Source of the DNA: Paramarasmius palmivorus
Taxonomy: Eukaryota; Basidiomycota; Agaricomycetes; Agaricales; Marasmiaceae
DNA: 64,000 nucleotides
Direction: 5' to 3'
Assembly (NCBI GenBank): GCA_037176845.1
Contig: JAYKXP010000037.1
Coordinates: 310,001 to 374,000, forward strand
Shown here: one piece after another, positions 1 through 12,063 of the stretch
Layout of the letters: every line of letters begins with the position of its first letter
Numbering within the stretch: the stretch's first letter is position 1
Program-made: the position numbers and the translations under genes
Notes under the pieces: model-generated
What the model saw: the letters and a program-made list of their open reading frames with translations, nothing else
What the model was told of the DNA's origin: nothing
Database searches by the model: none

Positions 1-1180
1 TAGGATATCTCACATGCCGGAAGACCAGTATGCGTTGTTAGGGCTTCGAGGCTGCACTGAAATTCGAAGGTTATAAGATTACGAGTCACAGAACAAGGAA
101 GACTCACCGACAGCTGCTTTCCAACTAGGCATCAGATCGTTCACAGTCAGCATGTACGCCCGCATGTGCATCTGGATATAATTGCCTTTGAGACTATAGT
201 ATTGGGTAATCTGACATGTCTGGTGTTCGAGAGAGATGAATGTAAGCCATGGGCCCGGTGCTGATAGGTTAATTTATACATACTTCGAGTTATCCCATAC
301 CGCACCATCTCTTTTACTCCCTACTCGTCCGTCTCCTTTCGTTCTGAAGCGATACTGCAAACCTAGGCTACTTGAAAGAGGACGTCAATCACACCTGACA
401 GGTCAACAAGATGGCATGAATCTACTTTGACTACGCCTCCATCCACAAAATGAGGTTCCTCAGGTTTCCGGGCGAGAGAAAATCTTTCCGCCTTCACGTT
501 TTTGAAAATGAAGGGAAAAGGCGAAGCCCAGTTGACACGGGATCTCCGATTCTGCTGTGTTCGTTCAGGCGTTCAAGTTGCCGGGTTCTGAGAACAACGA
601 AAGAACGTTAGCCTCGCGAAGAAGTTACTTTGAGCGGGTCACGTACCTCATCAGCTTTGAAGCTTGAGGAACCAGAACTAAACAGTCAAAAAAAAGATCA
701 CGAAAGAACGTGGAAAACGTACCGACTACTCCAGTTGCGCGATCCACTCATACGAGTGTATCGACTCTCAAAGGTTAATGTTTAGGCAAGACGTTCCGTT
801 TCTACCCATGCGAGGAGATGAGACCTGGAAGCTACACGTTGAGCACGAGATCCCGAAATGGAGGAGGAATCGCGTGCCTTGGGAGTCGGAGTCGGAGTTT
901 TGTGTGTTTCTGAGCGTAATTTGGAGCTTTGAGTTTTAAGTGGATGATATGCTGGGAGCTCGAAGCCGGTGCGACGTGCGTGGAGAGGCCTGACAGTGAC
1001 AGTGAAACGAAACGCATACTCCAGCCTCGTACTGTTCGCGAAGGTGGTGTTTGAGTGGTGTCACTGGGCAACGTTCAATACTTGTGAAGAGGAAGAAAAC
1101 AGGGAAGAGAACACACCATTCATCGAGCGCTATGTATCTAGCATCGAGGGATTCCGAAGCAACCCAATTTGAATGAAAAA
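1..1180. other. Gene-free stretch
   Basis: I see no supportable gene here. The open frames on both strands are short, overlap one another and show no family motif or splice structure. A short run of GTCGGA/GGAGTC-type repeats near 885-900 recurs near 4800 and 5950, which suggests old repeat debris. Confidence 0.5.
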
Positions 1181-1616
1181 CTCGGAGCACTGGGTTTGGT
1201 GTGTATGAAATCCGAGTGTTCCAAGGTTTAGGTTGAAGATTCCGACAGCGAGCCGGGGATCCGGTGTAGAGAAAGTTGAGTCACCTATAAAAAGCTTTCA
1301 TTGTGAATACGATAGGGTTGTGATAGTCAAGAGAAGACGTACCGGCACCGCGACGTCTCGAATTCCAACCATCCGCATTTGAGTTTGAGTTGCTAAGCTC
1401 CATCGACGGTCGTGGTGGGGTATGGTTGATCTCGGAGATGTGATTGTTTCTTTTTGTTTCTTTTCGGGTACTGTCTCGAAGCTTAAAGCAGGAAGGACAT
1501 GATGGCCAGCGGGCTGGGGAGGTGAAATCTTGGAGCCAAAGATTGCAAGAGTTCCGAGTGACGAAGTTTACCGGTAAGAAAAGGGAGAGTGAAAAGGACG
1601 CGTTTGGAATTAGAGG
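1181..1616 (-). repeat. Repeat A, copy 1
   Basis: Read on the minus strand, this stretch matches 23051-23470 on the plus strand over about 420 bp with small indels. Shared landmarks include the segments around GGCCATCATGTCCTTCCTGC, CACGACCGTCGATGGAGC and CACAATGAAAGCTTTTTATA. Frames run through parts of both copies but differ by indels, so I do not call a protein. It lies between a gene-free stretch and the upstream tRNA-Val gene of the DNAJC3 locus, so the other copy may be a displaced piece of this locus. Confidence 0.8.
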
Positions 1617-1649
1617 AGCAAAAAGGCACCTGGAGTTATTCTTCCATAG

Positions 1650-1746
1650 TGATTCGACCCAGGCTCGAACTGGGGACCTTCTGTGTAACATGAAATTTCG
1701 CGGCAGCTTGTTAGACAGATGCGATAACCAACTACGCCATCGAACC
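1650..1746 (-). tRNA. tRNA-Val (anticodon AAC), with 23-nt intron
   Basis: A full cloverleaf can be drawn. The acceptor stem pairs GGTTCGA with TCGAATC, the discriminator base is A, and the anticodon stem pairs TCTGT with ACAGA around a loop carrying AAC. The intron occupies 1686-1708, one base 3' of the anticodon, the canonical position. The 74-nt mature sequence is identical to the tRNA at 4093-4194, while the introns differ. Open frames overlapping this gene are artefacts of the tRNA. Confidence 0.93.
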
Positions 1747-2013
1747 AGCTACCGTTTGTGCAACTTACATCTTGTTCATGGCATTCTCAAAACAGGCTCG
1801 TAAACGGCAGCATTCCATACCGTTCCACCCTTTTCTCCATCTTCCATCCAGCTTCCATACCATAAGCCAGTCATATAGCTCTCATTCAACCATCGTGGTA
1901 TAAAGAAGCGCCCAAGCGACTAACGTGTCTCTTTCCAAAAACAGCAAGTGACACATCAACTACATAATCCCAGTGACCTCATCTCAACTTGAACCACTTC
2001 TCTCCAAACCACA

Positions 2014-3939
2014 ATGCACCTGCGCATCCCAGCGCTCCTCCTCCTCTCCCTCCTCACTCCCTTTATCCACGCATCCTCCGTCGACCCACCAAACCTCCTC
2101 CCCCTAACCACACGCGCAAACCACCTCCTCTCCCTCGGTCAATTCAACGAGGCAGCTTCTGTCTACACCGAAGCCATCCAACTATCCCCTTCAGATTACC
2201 TATTGTACTATAAACGCGCTACTGCGTATCTCTCTCTTTCACGACATGGTGCTGCCTTGGAGGATTTCGATAAAGTCCTAGAATTGACGAATGGGACGTT
2301 TGATGGAGCCTATCTAATGAAAGCAAAGATTCACTTGAAGGAAGGTGAATACGACCTTGCGAGTGGGGCTGTTTCGGAGTACTTTAAGAGCCCTGGTGCT
2401 GGTGGTAGTGGGGCCAAAGCAACCGAAGCAGCGGACCTTCAAAGCAAGATTGAAGACGCTTCAAAGCTTTATTCCAAAGGTACCTCTTACTTTCCATGTA
2501 TCCCTTTAAAAGTCCTACATGCTAACACAACCCTATACAGCCCGGAAAGAACACACCTCCCACCTCCCCACAGCCTGCGTAACCACCACCTCCACTCTAA
2601 TCCACACCTACTCACCCTACAGCATCCCCATCCGCTCACTCCGCGCCGAATGTTCTCTTCTCTCCGGAGACGTCGCAGGCGCTGTAGGCGACTACACACG
2701 TCTCGCGTCCTTACTCCCGCCGGAAGACGCGATGAAACTCCACCTAGTGGTTTTCCGACTCAGCTATTTCTTCTTACCAGCGCCAGAAGAAGGCGTAGCG
2801 GCGTTGAACCCGTTGAAACAGTGTCTCCACTTTGATCCCGATAATAAGCAGTGTCTTTCGTTGCATCGGATTGCAAAGTCATTCGAACGGTCTTTCAGCA
2901 AGCTGCAGGGCCTGTTGGAGAAGGAAGATTGGAGAGGTGCCGTTGCGCTCTTAACCGACGCAGGAAAAGGCAAGGAAAAAGATTTGTTAAAGAAATTCGA
3001 CGAAGCGCTCGAAAGCAATACTGCTCGTGCGCAACTCCTTCCACCAACATCGGCGTCACAGGAAGATATACCTCTACCGGATCCAAAGATCGCTTCGCCT
3101 AGGAGACAGACGCTCATTCGCGCTTTATGTCGGGCCTACACGCATCTAGCAGAGTCTTCGTCGGGATCAGCGTATCTGAGGAAAACAGAGATGTTCTGTG
3201 GAGAGTTGATTGGTATGGAAGGTTGCGCTGAGGATGTTGATGGGTTGGTTGGTAAAGCGAGTGTTTTACTTGCGAAGGATGAAGATGAGGATGTTGAGGA
3301 GGGAGTTAGAGTTTTGGAGAGGGCATTTGAAGCTACTGGCAGGTACGACTGCTCTCTTTTCTTTGTTTTGGTGGTGAAAGGCTGACATACGCTTGGGTAG
3401 ATCGAATAGAGACATCCATAGAAAGCTTTCAGAGGCCAAGAAGGCGTTGAAGATGAGGAAGAGGAAAGATTATTACAAGGTCCTTGGGGTTAGTAGAGAT
3501 GCAGATGAAAAGTCGATCAAGAAGGCTTAGTGAGTGTCTCTCTCTCTCTTTCTTTCCCTGTTTCTGTTATATTGTAGCTAACGCCTTTATTACCAGCCGC
3601 AAAGCAGCCAAAACCGCACACCCCGACAAAGGAGGCTCCGAAGCCAAAATGGCAGCTGTCAACGAAGCATACGAGGTTTTGAGTAATCCTGGTACGTGTC
3701 TTTCTCTCCTTCTCTTCCACTCACTAACACACAGCCAAATAGAACTCCGAGCCCGATTCGACGCAGGCGATGACCCCAACGATCCTACTTCCCAAGGCGG
3801 TGGACCGTTCCAGTATCATTACGGTGGTGGTGGTGGTGGAGGTGGTTTCGGAGGTGCAGATCATCCATTTGCGCAGTTTTTCCAGCAGAGTCCGCCTGGA
3901 CACCATGGGGGACAGCAGTTTAAGTTCCATTTCGGTTAG
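2014..3939 (+). CDS. DNAJC3: DNAJC3/P58IPK-like ER co-chaperone (TPR + J domain)
   Basis: Exons are 2014-2479, 2541-3342, 3401-3529, 3597-3691 and 3743-3939, all with GT..AG introns and one frame, giving 562 aa. The protein starts with a hydrophobic signal peptide (LLLLSLLTPFIHA), so it should enter the ER. TPR-like helices follow, clear at about residues 30-130 (repeated A.xY..A..L patterns). A J domain begins at about residue 446 (DYYKVLGV) and has the HPD motif at 474-476. A Gly-rich and Phe-rich tail ends the protein. Lumenal DNAJC3 proteins pass unfolded clients to Hsp70 (BiP/Kar2) and stimulate its ATPase during ER stress. No C-terminal HDEL-type retention signal is seen. A TATA-like TATAAAG lies at about 1899. 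A fragment of this gene recurs at 25335-25480. Confidence 0.9.
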
Positions 3940-4092
3940 AGGTGATCTATGTAATTGGTATAGTTGGGGAAGGGGGTGTATGTATGGACGTACGAACGAT
4001 ATGCGATAAGAAATGCTGGCGTTTTTCTTTTACGACCGTCCTTGAGTCTACCTCAAAGGATGAGGGTATGTAGAGGATAGTTGGGTTTATAT

Positions 4093-4194
4093 GGTTCGAT
4101 GGCGTAGTTGGTTATCGCATCTGTCTAACATGATCTTTAAAGGTCCTTACGCATGCTACACAGAAGGTCCCCAGTTCGAGCCTGGGTCGAATCA
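4093..4194 (+). tRNA. tRNA-Val (anticodon AAC), with 28-nt intron
   Basis: Exon 1 is 4093-4130, the intron 4131-4158 and exon 2 4159-4194. The acceptor, D, anticodon and T arms all pair, and the T loop has TTCGAGC. The mature 74-nt sequence is identical to the minus-strand tRNA at 1650-1746. The gene lies 153 bp downstream of the DNAJC3 stop codon. Confidence 0.93.
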
Positions 4195-6140
4195 TATATA
4201 CAGTTTTCTCGCTTGTTTTTGACGATGTTCCCAAAGTCCAGTTGTTCATGCTACCTACTTTTTTTCCTAGGTAGTTGAACCGTAAACATACAGTACTTCC
4301 CTTTACTTTTATCGCGGGCGCCATAGTGTTAGTGTTACGTTGTCACAGTCACACGCCTACAACGCTCAGCCGCGGCGTTTCCTCTTCAACTCGGACTGTA
4401 GAGTCTAACCCTGGAACGCTGAATCTCGATTCTATCTCTCTGTCTCTGAAACTTGGATGGACTCTTACTCCCAGAAGGCTCAAACTCGATTCTACATACA
4501 TGGACCCACTGGCAGGATTGTTTCAATTCCGACATACCTTCTCGCGTCGAAGAAATGGATAGACGTACGTATGAACACAAATTTCATCAAAAATTCAGTG
4601 TCCGAAACGGACTCGGGTCCGTCCGGTAACCGAGTTTGACTGCTTTTCCAACTCCAACTTCAACACTGTTAACGCCCATTAGCCGAGTGCAGCTTCAGTA
4701 ATTCAAGTCCTTATGTATTATATACAATGTTGATTTGTAGCCATCCGACTTCATATCATGGCATTTTGGTGTTCTTACGAGTCGGTGCTGGTACGTGAAA
4801 TAACCAAGGACCGACTCCGACTCCGGAGTCCGACAGACCAAGCGCCTGCCAGTCCAAAAATGGCAGGTAAGAAAGGGCATGTGATCAATTGATCAGTACG
4901 CGTCGCGACTTGCAAATCAATGAGTGTCGCGTCACCCGTTCCCTGTACATGAATGAAGACTCGGGAAAGGGTATTACATGGGTTCTTACACTGTTTCGAA
5001 TCTCTTACTAGATAGTAGTCTATAGCTGATGCAAATGCAGCAACATTCAAAGTCTATCTCAGGTGCCGAGGCCTGGTGCAATTCTACGAGGAATAACCAT
5101 TCATCCTTGGATTCTGAGTAGTGTATACTTGAGGAACCTCCTTTAGCTACCTTGAGGGAATGTCCCCTGGGATTCCATATCAAGATCCCATTGATGTTCG
5201 ACCGCGCGATTAAAACTGATAAGTGTGTCACTGGTTGCTTTCACAGGTGAATATTAATTCGTATTCCGTAGACAAATACGCCTGAGACCTAGCCGTTCCT
5301 CGACTTGTTCCATATGCTCTAGAAGCACCCTAGTTGAACATTCTTCAAGCTTAAATATATGCCTCATGGAAATAAGTTATAACCCTTTCAAGCCCAACTC
5401 AAGGCCCAATTTGCCAAACTTGCCCACCAAATATCTTACAGCTGAGCACTGAAGTACTGAGCTTGTACAGATTCAGCTACTTATTACTGAAATTTTAGCA
5501 TAATGACATTTACAGTCGCGCATTCAATATCCAATGTTCAACGCGTGTTTTCACCATCGAAAAACCGGCGCTTATTCAGCGCTTATCACTAATTTCTGGC
5601 GCTCCGTGGTTCCATATGCTTCGGCAAATCATTTGGAATGTAGAAAGAGGGTGTTGAACAGTCAGATATGGAATCGAAGAAGTACGACTGTCGCAGCACT
5701 AAGTACGAAGTCGGCTAAGTCGAAGTTGGAGTTGGTTTCAAAAAAGTCGAGCCCGGCTATCACTAATCTGGCGCCGGATCAAATACGGCCGGCTACAAAC
5801 AGGATGCATCTCAGAGCTGAGCTAGTGTTAATTGCCATGTGGATATTCTATACTCGAATCATGACTATAGAATATCATGAGACGATAGCAGGAAACAAGT
5901 AGCTCAAAAAAAGTTGGAGTCGAAAGTTGGACTTGGTTAGCATAGTCGGATCAGGCACTCGGAGTCGGTTCGGCGGGTCGGAGTCAGATTTCTGATGAAT
6001 TCTGGGTTCATACGTACGGTATGTGATATTTTTTCTCGTGTACCGTTCCGAATCTGAAGATCTTTTCTCGCTTGACTAGTATGATTCCCTCTTAGGTTCA
6101 GTGGATTCGAAGCTCGTCACTATTACAAAAATTCGCGCTT
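4195..6140. other. Gene-free, repeat-derived stretch
   Basis: No gene is supported. Frames are short and without motifs. The segment around 4440-4570 loosely resembles 15020-15125 (shared AAGGCTCAAA, ACATACATGG and GTGTCGA/GCGTCGA landmarks in the same order), and GTCGGAGTC-type motifs recur. This looks like eroded repeat sequence. Confidence 0.5.
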
Positions 6141-6254
6141 GTTTAGTTGTCTGGAGCCTGGGCTGTACTGTCGACATGTGGAAGGTATAAGTCACAGTGC
6201 GAGGAGCACATTCGAGGGGTTCTTGTTATATGTCGGGTACGTTTCTTCGTTCTA

Positions 6255-6450
6255 AAACCTGCTCACATCCTCCAAGCTTACCCCAACCCTCAGAATAGCC
6301 TATTAATCGCGTCGATTATGTGTTCCTCAAGCCCGTACCAGCAGGCTCCTTCACCAAGATCTTTCGCGTCTCCTTCCGAGAGGACGATGAGTCAACCTGC
6401 TCTGTCCCTTATCTCTTCGGGCCTCATCTCGTATGCCATTTGGCTCAGGC
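6255..6450 (+). pseudogene. APH/AIM9-like kinase gene fragment 1
   Basis: From 6344 the sequence reads GSFTKIFRVSF followed by acidic residues. This resembles the glycine-loop strand of fungal aminoglycoside-phosphotransferase-like kinases (typically EGGFNKVF..T.DDG). It follows a CAG that looks like a 3' splice site. The rest of the kinase fold is absent and the frame is soon lost. The same segment recurs near 6600, 7680, 8540 and 16480. Family identity rests on this one motif and its neighbours, so it is an inference. Confidence 0.5.
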
Positions 6451-6519
6451 ATCTCATGGAGAATCACCAGCGAAGCGACTACCGTGACGCTTTGGCCTGG
6501 ACAATGATGCTCGAAGCCG

Positions 6520-6720
6520 GTACAACACGACGGTTACTAGAGTCGCTCAAGGTTGGAAACATTCTTACTCTTGTTCGTCGTGTTCCTGACACTTCTTACT
6601 GGCAGGTTCCTTCAAGAACAGAGTCTTTCGCTTCTCCTTTAGCCGGTATCTCTTCATCTCGTATGTTCGGTAGACAATCGCCTGCGAAGCGACTACCATA
6701 TCGCCCATCGGCACCATAGG
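6520..6720 (+). pseudogene. APH/AIM9-like kinase gene fragment 2
   Basis: A donor-like CAAG|GTTGG at 6551 and an acceptor TGGCAG at 6605 surround a former intron. After it the sequence reads GSFKNRVFRFSF and then degenerates with stops. The former intron is itself well conserved among the copies, which argues for copying of genomic DNA and not of mRNA. Confidence 0.5.
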
Positions 6721-6754
6721 TATTTCGGTTGGATGGATCCTCGGAAGTTGGCTC

Positions 6755-6900
6755 TCAAATCCGTGATGAAAATCCTGGTACATGGTCGATGGTCATACAG
6801 CAAGGAAGAGCGTGAGTCTATCGTGGTTCTAATAGTATAATGCAGCACGCTCACATAACCGTTAGGACGATCAATTATTCACGTTTCGGATGTTAGTCGC
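6755..6900 (+). pseudogene. APH/AIM9-like kinase gene 5' fragment
   Basis: The frame reads VHGRWSYSKEER and then meets a donor-like GTGAGT and an acceptor CGTTAG near 6865. A short INYSRF-like remnant follows out of frame. The same H-G-W-x-x-x-x-E-R block, with its intron, recurs at 8318-8400 and 16250-16350. In fungal APH-like proteins such a block lies upstream of the glycine loop. Confidence 0.45.
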
Positions 6901-7604
6901 TACGATGGTCGGCTCTCACTCAATGGTTTCGCAGGGTGTTCTTGCATTGAGTTGGGCCCGTTAATGTTTCGGCGCGGGAAGATCGCGGTCCATGTCAAAT
7001 TCAGATCTCCAAAGAGGCCTTAAAAACCATCAAGTTCAATTGCACTCCCCCTCTAGCTTTATCTCGTATCTGCAGTCCTTCACTTCGCCTCCATTCTCAA
7101 TATGCCCGGCCTATTTCAGAAACTTACCTTCCGAAGAATGGTTGTACACTTCGATACAGACATCGTCTTCGGCCATGAGTCATGGCGGCTTCCACAAGCT
7201 TCATCCTAGAGCGGCCTGAAATATATAAGAAGGAAATGGTATAGATATTGCTGGGCATGGGGTGGTATGTCGCCAAGTTTCTTATGAAAGATTACCAGCC
7301 TGATGAACGTTCTTCTAGCAGTGCTTGAGACGCAGAGCAACATTTGAACGCGTTACACGTCTTTTTTTCTAGAGATACCGCTTTGGCATAGGCTGTTACC
7401 AGCGAACACCTACAGCGTCCGATAATAAAACTACTCTAGGCAGAAGTGGAGATGATGGGCTTGGTGTTCATGTAGTTGCGTGGGACAGGTAAGTCAACTT
7501 TGTCTCTCTGCGGTTCAAGTTTCTGACATTTGACACCTTTTTCTTAGACTTCATCAGCCCTAAGATTTTGTGATGATTTCCAGCGGTCTAGCTTGTTGGT
7601 TAAA

Positions 7605-7745
7605 ATCTCCGAAGGTTGAACCCATATTCTTACTCTTCTTCACCGCACTTCTGATATCCCGTGCTGGCAGACCTCTTCAACAAAGCTTTCTGCTTCTTGT
7701 TGGACCATAGTCACCGTCTAGCTTTTCTGGCCTGTTTTTTTTAGC
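7605..7745 (+). pseudogene. APH/AIM9-like kinase gene fragment 3
   Basis: This is a more diverged copy of the intron plus glycine-loop exon, recognisable by CATATTCTTACTCTTCTTCA, TGGCAGACC and CTTCAACAAAGCTTTC in the same order as the other copies. No intact frame remains. Confidence 0.4.
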
Positions 7746-8299
7746 TCCCATGTTCGGCTCAAGCGACATGAATGACCGCTAGCCTCGGAGGTGCATGTTC
7801 ACTAAGGCCGAAATCAGGGTGCGAGGATGCATCAACTCCTACTGGTTCCCCATACATAACACTGGAAGAATCGACAGATTGCCTCTTCCTGAATAACAGC
7901 GATGTTTCCGGGACGAGTTTCCGGCGTCGCCCAAGTTGGGGATTTCTATTTCAAGAAAAATCATCCTAGTCTCGCCCGCTCCTCCACGTCGTGTCGAGAC
8001 AGGCATAGCCGGCTATTAAATATGGGTCCTATTGCGGATATTCTGTGATGGAGCCCATACTACTCGGACAAGACAATGTGTCAGGTTACCTGCTTGCAGT
8101 GGCATCCCTCGAATGACATAAGGCGGCATCGCGAGTCCCTTACGGTACCTCGAGACAACCTGTTCGGGATAACCCTCGCACTTTTTTCGATTCTTCACGG
8201 CGTCGGATTGCAAGCCGTCCCCCTGGCTGCTCCTACTCCGTCCTTGTACTGAGCGTTGGTACCCAGACCTTATCAAGTATGTCAGTTAGAACCCAAATC

Positions 8300-8615
8300 A
8301 ACGATGGAATTCCTGGTGCATGGCTGATGGAAGGACGAGCGTGAGTCTATCGTGGTTTTATAACGCAGCACGCTCACATCAACGTCAGAACAATCAATTA
8401 CATAGTCACGTCAATTACACCTGGTGTACTTAGGTGGTATAGCCTGGTACAGCACGTACGACGATTACTAGGATCGCCTAAGGTTGGAAACATTCTTGCT
8501 CTTGTCCATTGTGTTCCTAACACTCCGTACTGGCAGGCTCCTTCAACAGCAAAGTCTTTCGCTTCCCCTTCGACGATGGTCTGGCCTGTATCTCCTCATC
8601 TCGTATGTATGTTGT
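8300..8615 (+). pseudogene. APH/AIM9-like kinase gene fragment 4 (two exons)
   Basis: This copy keeps the order of the presumed parent. A 5' block (about 8318-8345) is followed by a former GTGAGT intron, a remnant of AATTAC, a second intron (GGTTGG..TGGCAG), and a glycine-loop exon reading VFRFPFDDG near 8553-8580. Stops and frame breaks show that it is not functional. Confidence 0.5.
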
Positions 8616-8619
8616 TTTT

Positions 8620-11600
8620 GTTGACGTGGTATGTCAGTAATCCTTCAAGCAAATTCCAACGTTAACCATTTCCACGCAGGATTGCAGTTAATTTTCCATT
8701 TGAAGTCAAATATCTACTATCTGGCCGCAAGTTTGAACGATCCGAGTCAATGAAGCAACGTCTCCCAACTCGGAATGCTGGCTCCAAGTTGTTGGTCCCG
8801 ACTTCGGACTCTTCGGCGCGCTCGAAGCTTGACTTTCTGGAATGATCCTGTCCTGCAACGTTATCCCTCGTGGCTAGACCGACCACAACTCTTTGTCAGT
8901 CCACCGCCATGACCGCGCGACATTGCCTAACAGCGTTGCTAAATTCTATTGCAGGAGAAACAGGAAGACACGTTTGTGATGGCGTCTGGATCTGAGGGCT
9001 CAGGGTATGGCTGTGGAGTAGCGATGTGCAGAGGCGGTATGTGGATGCTTCTCATGCGTGGCCAAGTGCGAACAGCTTATCACAATACAGGGAGAATGCA
9101 AATGTTTCTGCGCTTATCGACGCATTTGGCCTATTCTTGAGACCTGGGCGGGCACGCAATACACTCTTACAAAGTTCAGATACCTTCAAGATACCTTAGT
9201 GTGTGGAATATCATGCAAAGATGCTGCTGTGATCGTTATTAGGTATTATTGGTACTGTACGTGGCTTCTTTTCTTCACTACACAAGACTTAAACATCCGC
9301 ATGAGAGTGTGTTCGTAGACGTATAGACAACGTTTGCGCGGTTTTTGACAGGGCTAAATCGCATTTGTATGAACAGCTCCAAACGCACTATTGTGATTTC
9401 GGGCCACCGAACAATAATCTTTACAATCTTGGTCCTTCCAGGTTCCTCCTGTCATTCTTGCATTCCATATGGGTTTATCACGTTTTTTCTACACCCACCA
9501 CTCATGGATTAAGTATGAGGGTCAATCCTATCCTTGACACTGCTAAGTGAAATGCCCAGAGCTCTAGACGGAAGTATTGGGGTAGGTATATGGGATCACG
9601 CTCTTTTCTGCTTCTTTTTTTCTATACCGATTCTGATCGCGTTATTGACTGTAGATGGCTTGTAGATGGCAGACCAGAATACGTTACCCAGGCAGCCCCA
9701 CCGCGACAGCGAAGTCATCTAATGCGCTACTTCCTCATCACTGATATTCGCGTTACGCTTGGTACGATGTAACTGTTTTGGGAGCTTCGGTTTGTCTTTC
9801 AAGATCGTGAATCCTAGACCGGCGGACACGGACATTCTGAGCACTAACACTTCTTCCCGCCTTCACTTGCGCATAACACATTGAAGACAACCCATTAAAC
9901 GTCTACAACCATATCGTGTTGTCTACTGGGGAATCTTCGATGCACTTCAGGTGCCCACTCCTTGAGCCTGGAAAGCTCAATACAGCACTGTACGTGGTAT
10001 GATGGTTCATCTTGCAAGTTCATGTATTCTGGGTGATGGATGCTAACATTGGAGCAGTAATACATTACATTCGGAATTGAACGCTAAACACGGTGAAGCT
10101 CTTCATCTGGACGTAATATCAATTGCCTCGAGTTTCAAAAACATATTCTGGGGATTTAGGACCCTTACCACCATCTGCCTGTCCCAGACTTACCAGGCCT
10201 GCTCAATGGCCAGGTTCAAAGTAATATCTCACCGGGTGCCTGAGAACGAGAAAGCTACGCTCGAGCGCTTCCATCCCGGCCGGTAACAACACTCCTCCAC
10301 ATGTTTCAGATTGACAGGTGACTGGTCGTCTTATCACGCAGATTTCTTGATTGCTGCGGTCCACTAATGTCGAATCTGTGGACGGTTATTGGTAATTGCA
10401 ACTCAGACTGATGGCAAACATGTTTCTATCTGGTCCGCTGGAGTGGCACCAAGCTGGCGTTCTTGAACTTCACTGCAAAAATCTTTCGATACTCATTACT
10501 GTTCCCGGCTAAGTGCTCAGTGCCGTGAGGTGGATTTTCCGGGTCTTACGAAGTTTTTATGCGAACAAGGGTCCTTATCTGACCGTAGCACGTAGATAGC
10601 TTTAATATACGTGTAATGTGAAACCCTGCTGTTCTGAAATGTGACCTAGTGCAGATTTATTATTATTACTATTACACTGCTGTTGCAAGCTGAGGATTCT
10701 CGGTCGGTAGTGGGTCTACAATTCAAACCTACGTCTGGAGTCATTTGCTTCCGTTTACCCGCTCTGTACTATTTGCAGCGTGGGCTGCAAGGAGCCCGCC
10801 AAGGGCGGGGCGACGAGCAGGCCACCATGACAATTTGAGGCGACTATTTAATATTATCTCGATTCTCGAATTCGTGCTTGCCTGAACCTCTCGGTGCAGG
10901 CTTGATTTCTCAAGTAAATTTCTGTAGACCCTACCTCGGAAACTTATGTTGTCAAGTTTCTGCGTGCAAGCTGAGTATGGCATGCTTGATGTCATTGTCA
11001 CTAAGGATTGGTTGCAGGTCTAACTCGATCGCGAATGAGCGCCGCTTCTTTGAGTCGCCACCGTTCCGAGCGCCGAAGATGTATTATAATACCACTTATT
11101 ACAGTATCTAGAGGCTCACAAGGCAAAATGACAGCTTCTATCATGACATTTATACGCGCAGTCAGCCCGATGTTTCCATCGGGCAATAGTCGTGACATCG
11201 ATGAGAGCTTGAGCGCTGGAGCAACGAATAGTTCTCCCCTATCAATAGTCAATCTTTTCCAGCGTTATTAAGGCCACTGAAGCTTCTGCGGTACATACGT
11301 ACTACCGGTGACAGGATACCCGAAAACATAAAGCTGTCAGCTTCATTGATTAATACCTTATTTCCTACAAACCAAACTCTGATATAGTATGTGACCCAAA
11401 GCACAACTTTGAAGCTTGCCAGTGGTTCTTGAATCTAGTCACTAAAGCCTGTTGATGGCTCGGCCACAGGCGATCATGGCACGATGGCTGAGCGCCAATC
11501 ATGATGATGTTCAAGGTTGATGTGATCGATGATCCGCTGACGTGTTTTAATCTGCCTACGCTTCGCGTGTAATTCCGATAATGTTTTGCAGGCCAGTGAA

Positions 11601-12060
11601 CGTCCATGTTGTACATACTATAGATGGTACTGGAAGATTTGATAGAGATGCAGAGGCAGCATTTCGAACTGGTCTTCAAAACCACCTTCCACACGTGGTA
11701 TTACATACTAGGTAGAGAATGGGAATGAACCAGACTGATTAGCTTCGGGCACTCAGCACGATGCGGACAATTGTAGGTATTAATGGATGCAGTGGAATTA
11801 GAGGTGGAGGCAGTGACTGAACCGGATATACCCTGTCGCAACCCAATCGGAAACGCGTATATTGGGCGACCGTAATACTAGTAGGCCTTGAGTGCTTGAG
11901 CGTCTATACAAGAGCAGTGGATCTGTATGTCTGGGTTCAAACTGGGGAAGGGATTGCCATACACGGGTGCAAAACGAGTGCGAGACGAGTGCGACAGCTC
12001 TGCGAGCAATCACCACCGTAGTGCACGGTGTACCACTAGTGCAGTGAATGCTTTATATTT
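8620..12060. other. Gene-free stretch
   Basis: I find no supportable gene over about 3.4 kb. Frames are at most about 110 codons, on both strands, without motifs or consistent splice sites. Part of 8700-8840 is rich in GACTCGG/TCGGACT-type words seen elsewhere in the window. Confidence 0.5.
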
Positions 12061-12063
12061 AAG

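Noticed and set aside
1281..1803. Overlapping open frames on both strands (136 and 119 codons)
   Set aside because: They run through the tRNA-Val gene and repeat A, and the second repeat copy does not keep the frames.
10741..11694. Several 80-110-codon frames on both strands
   Set aside because: They overlap each other, lack motifs and have no consistent splice sites.
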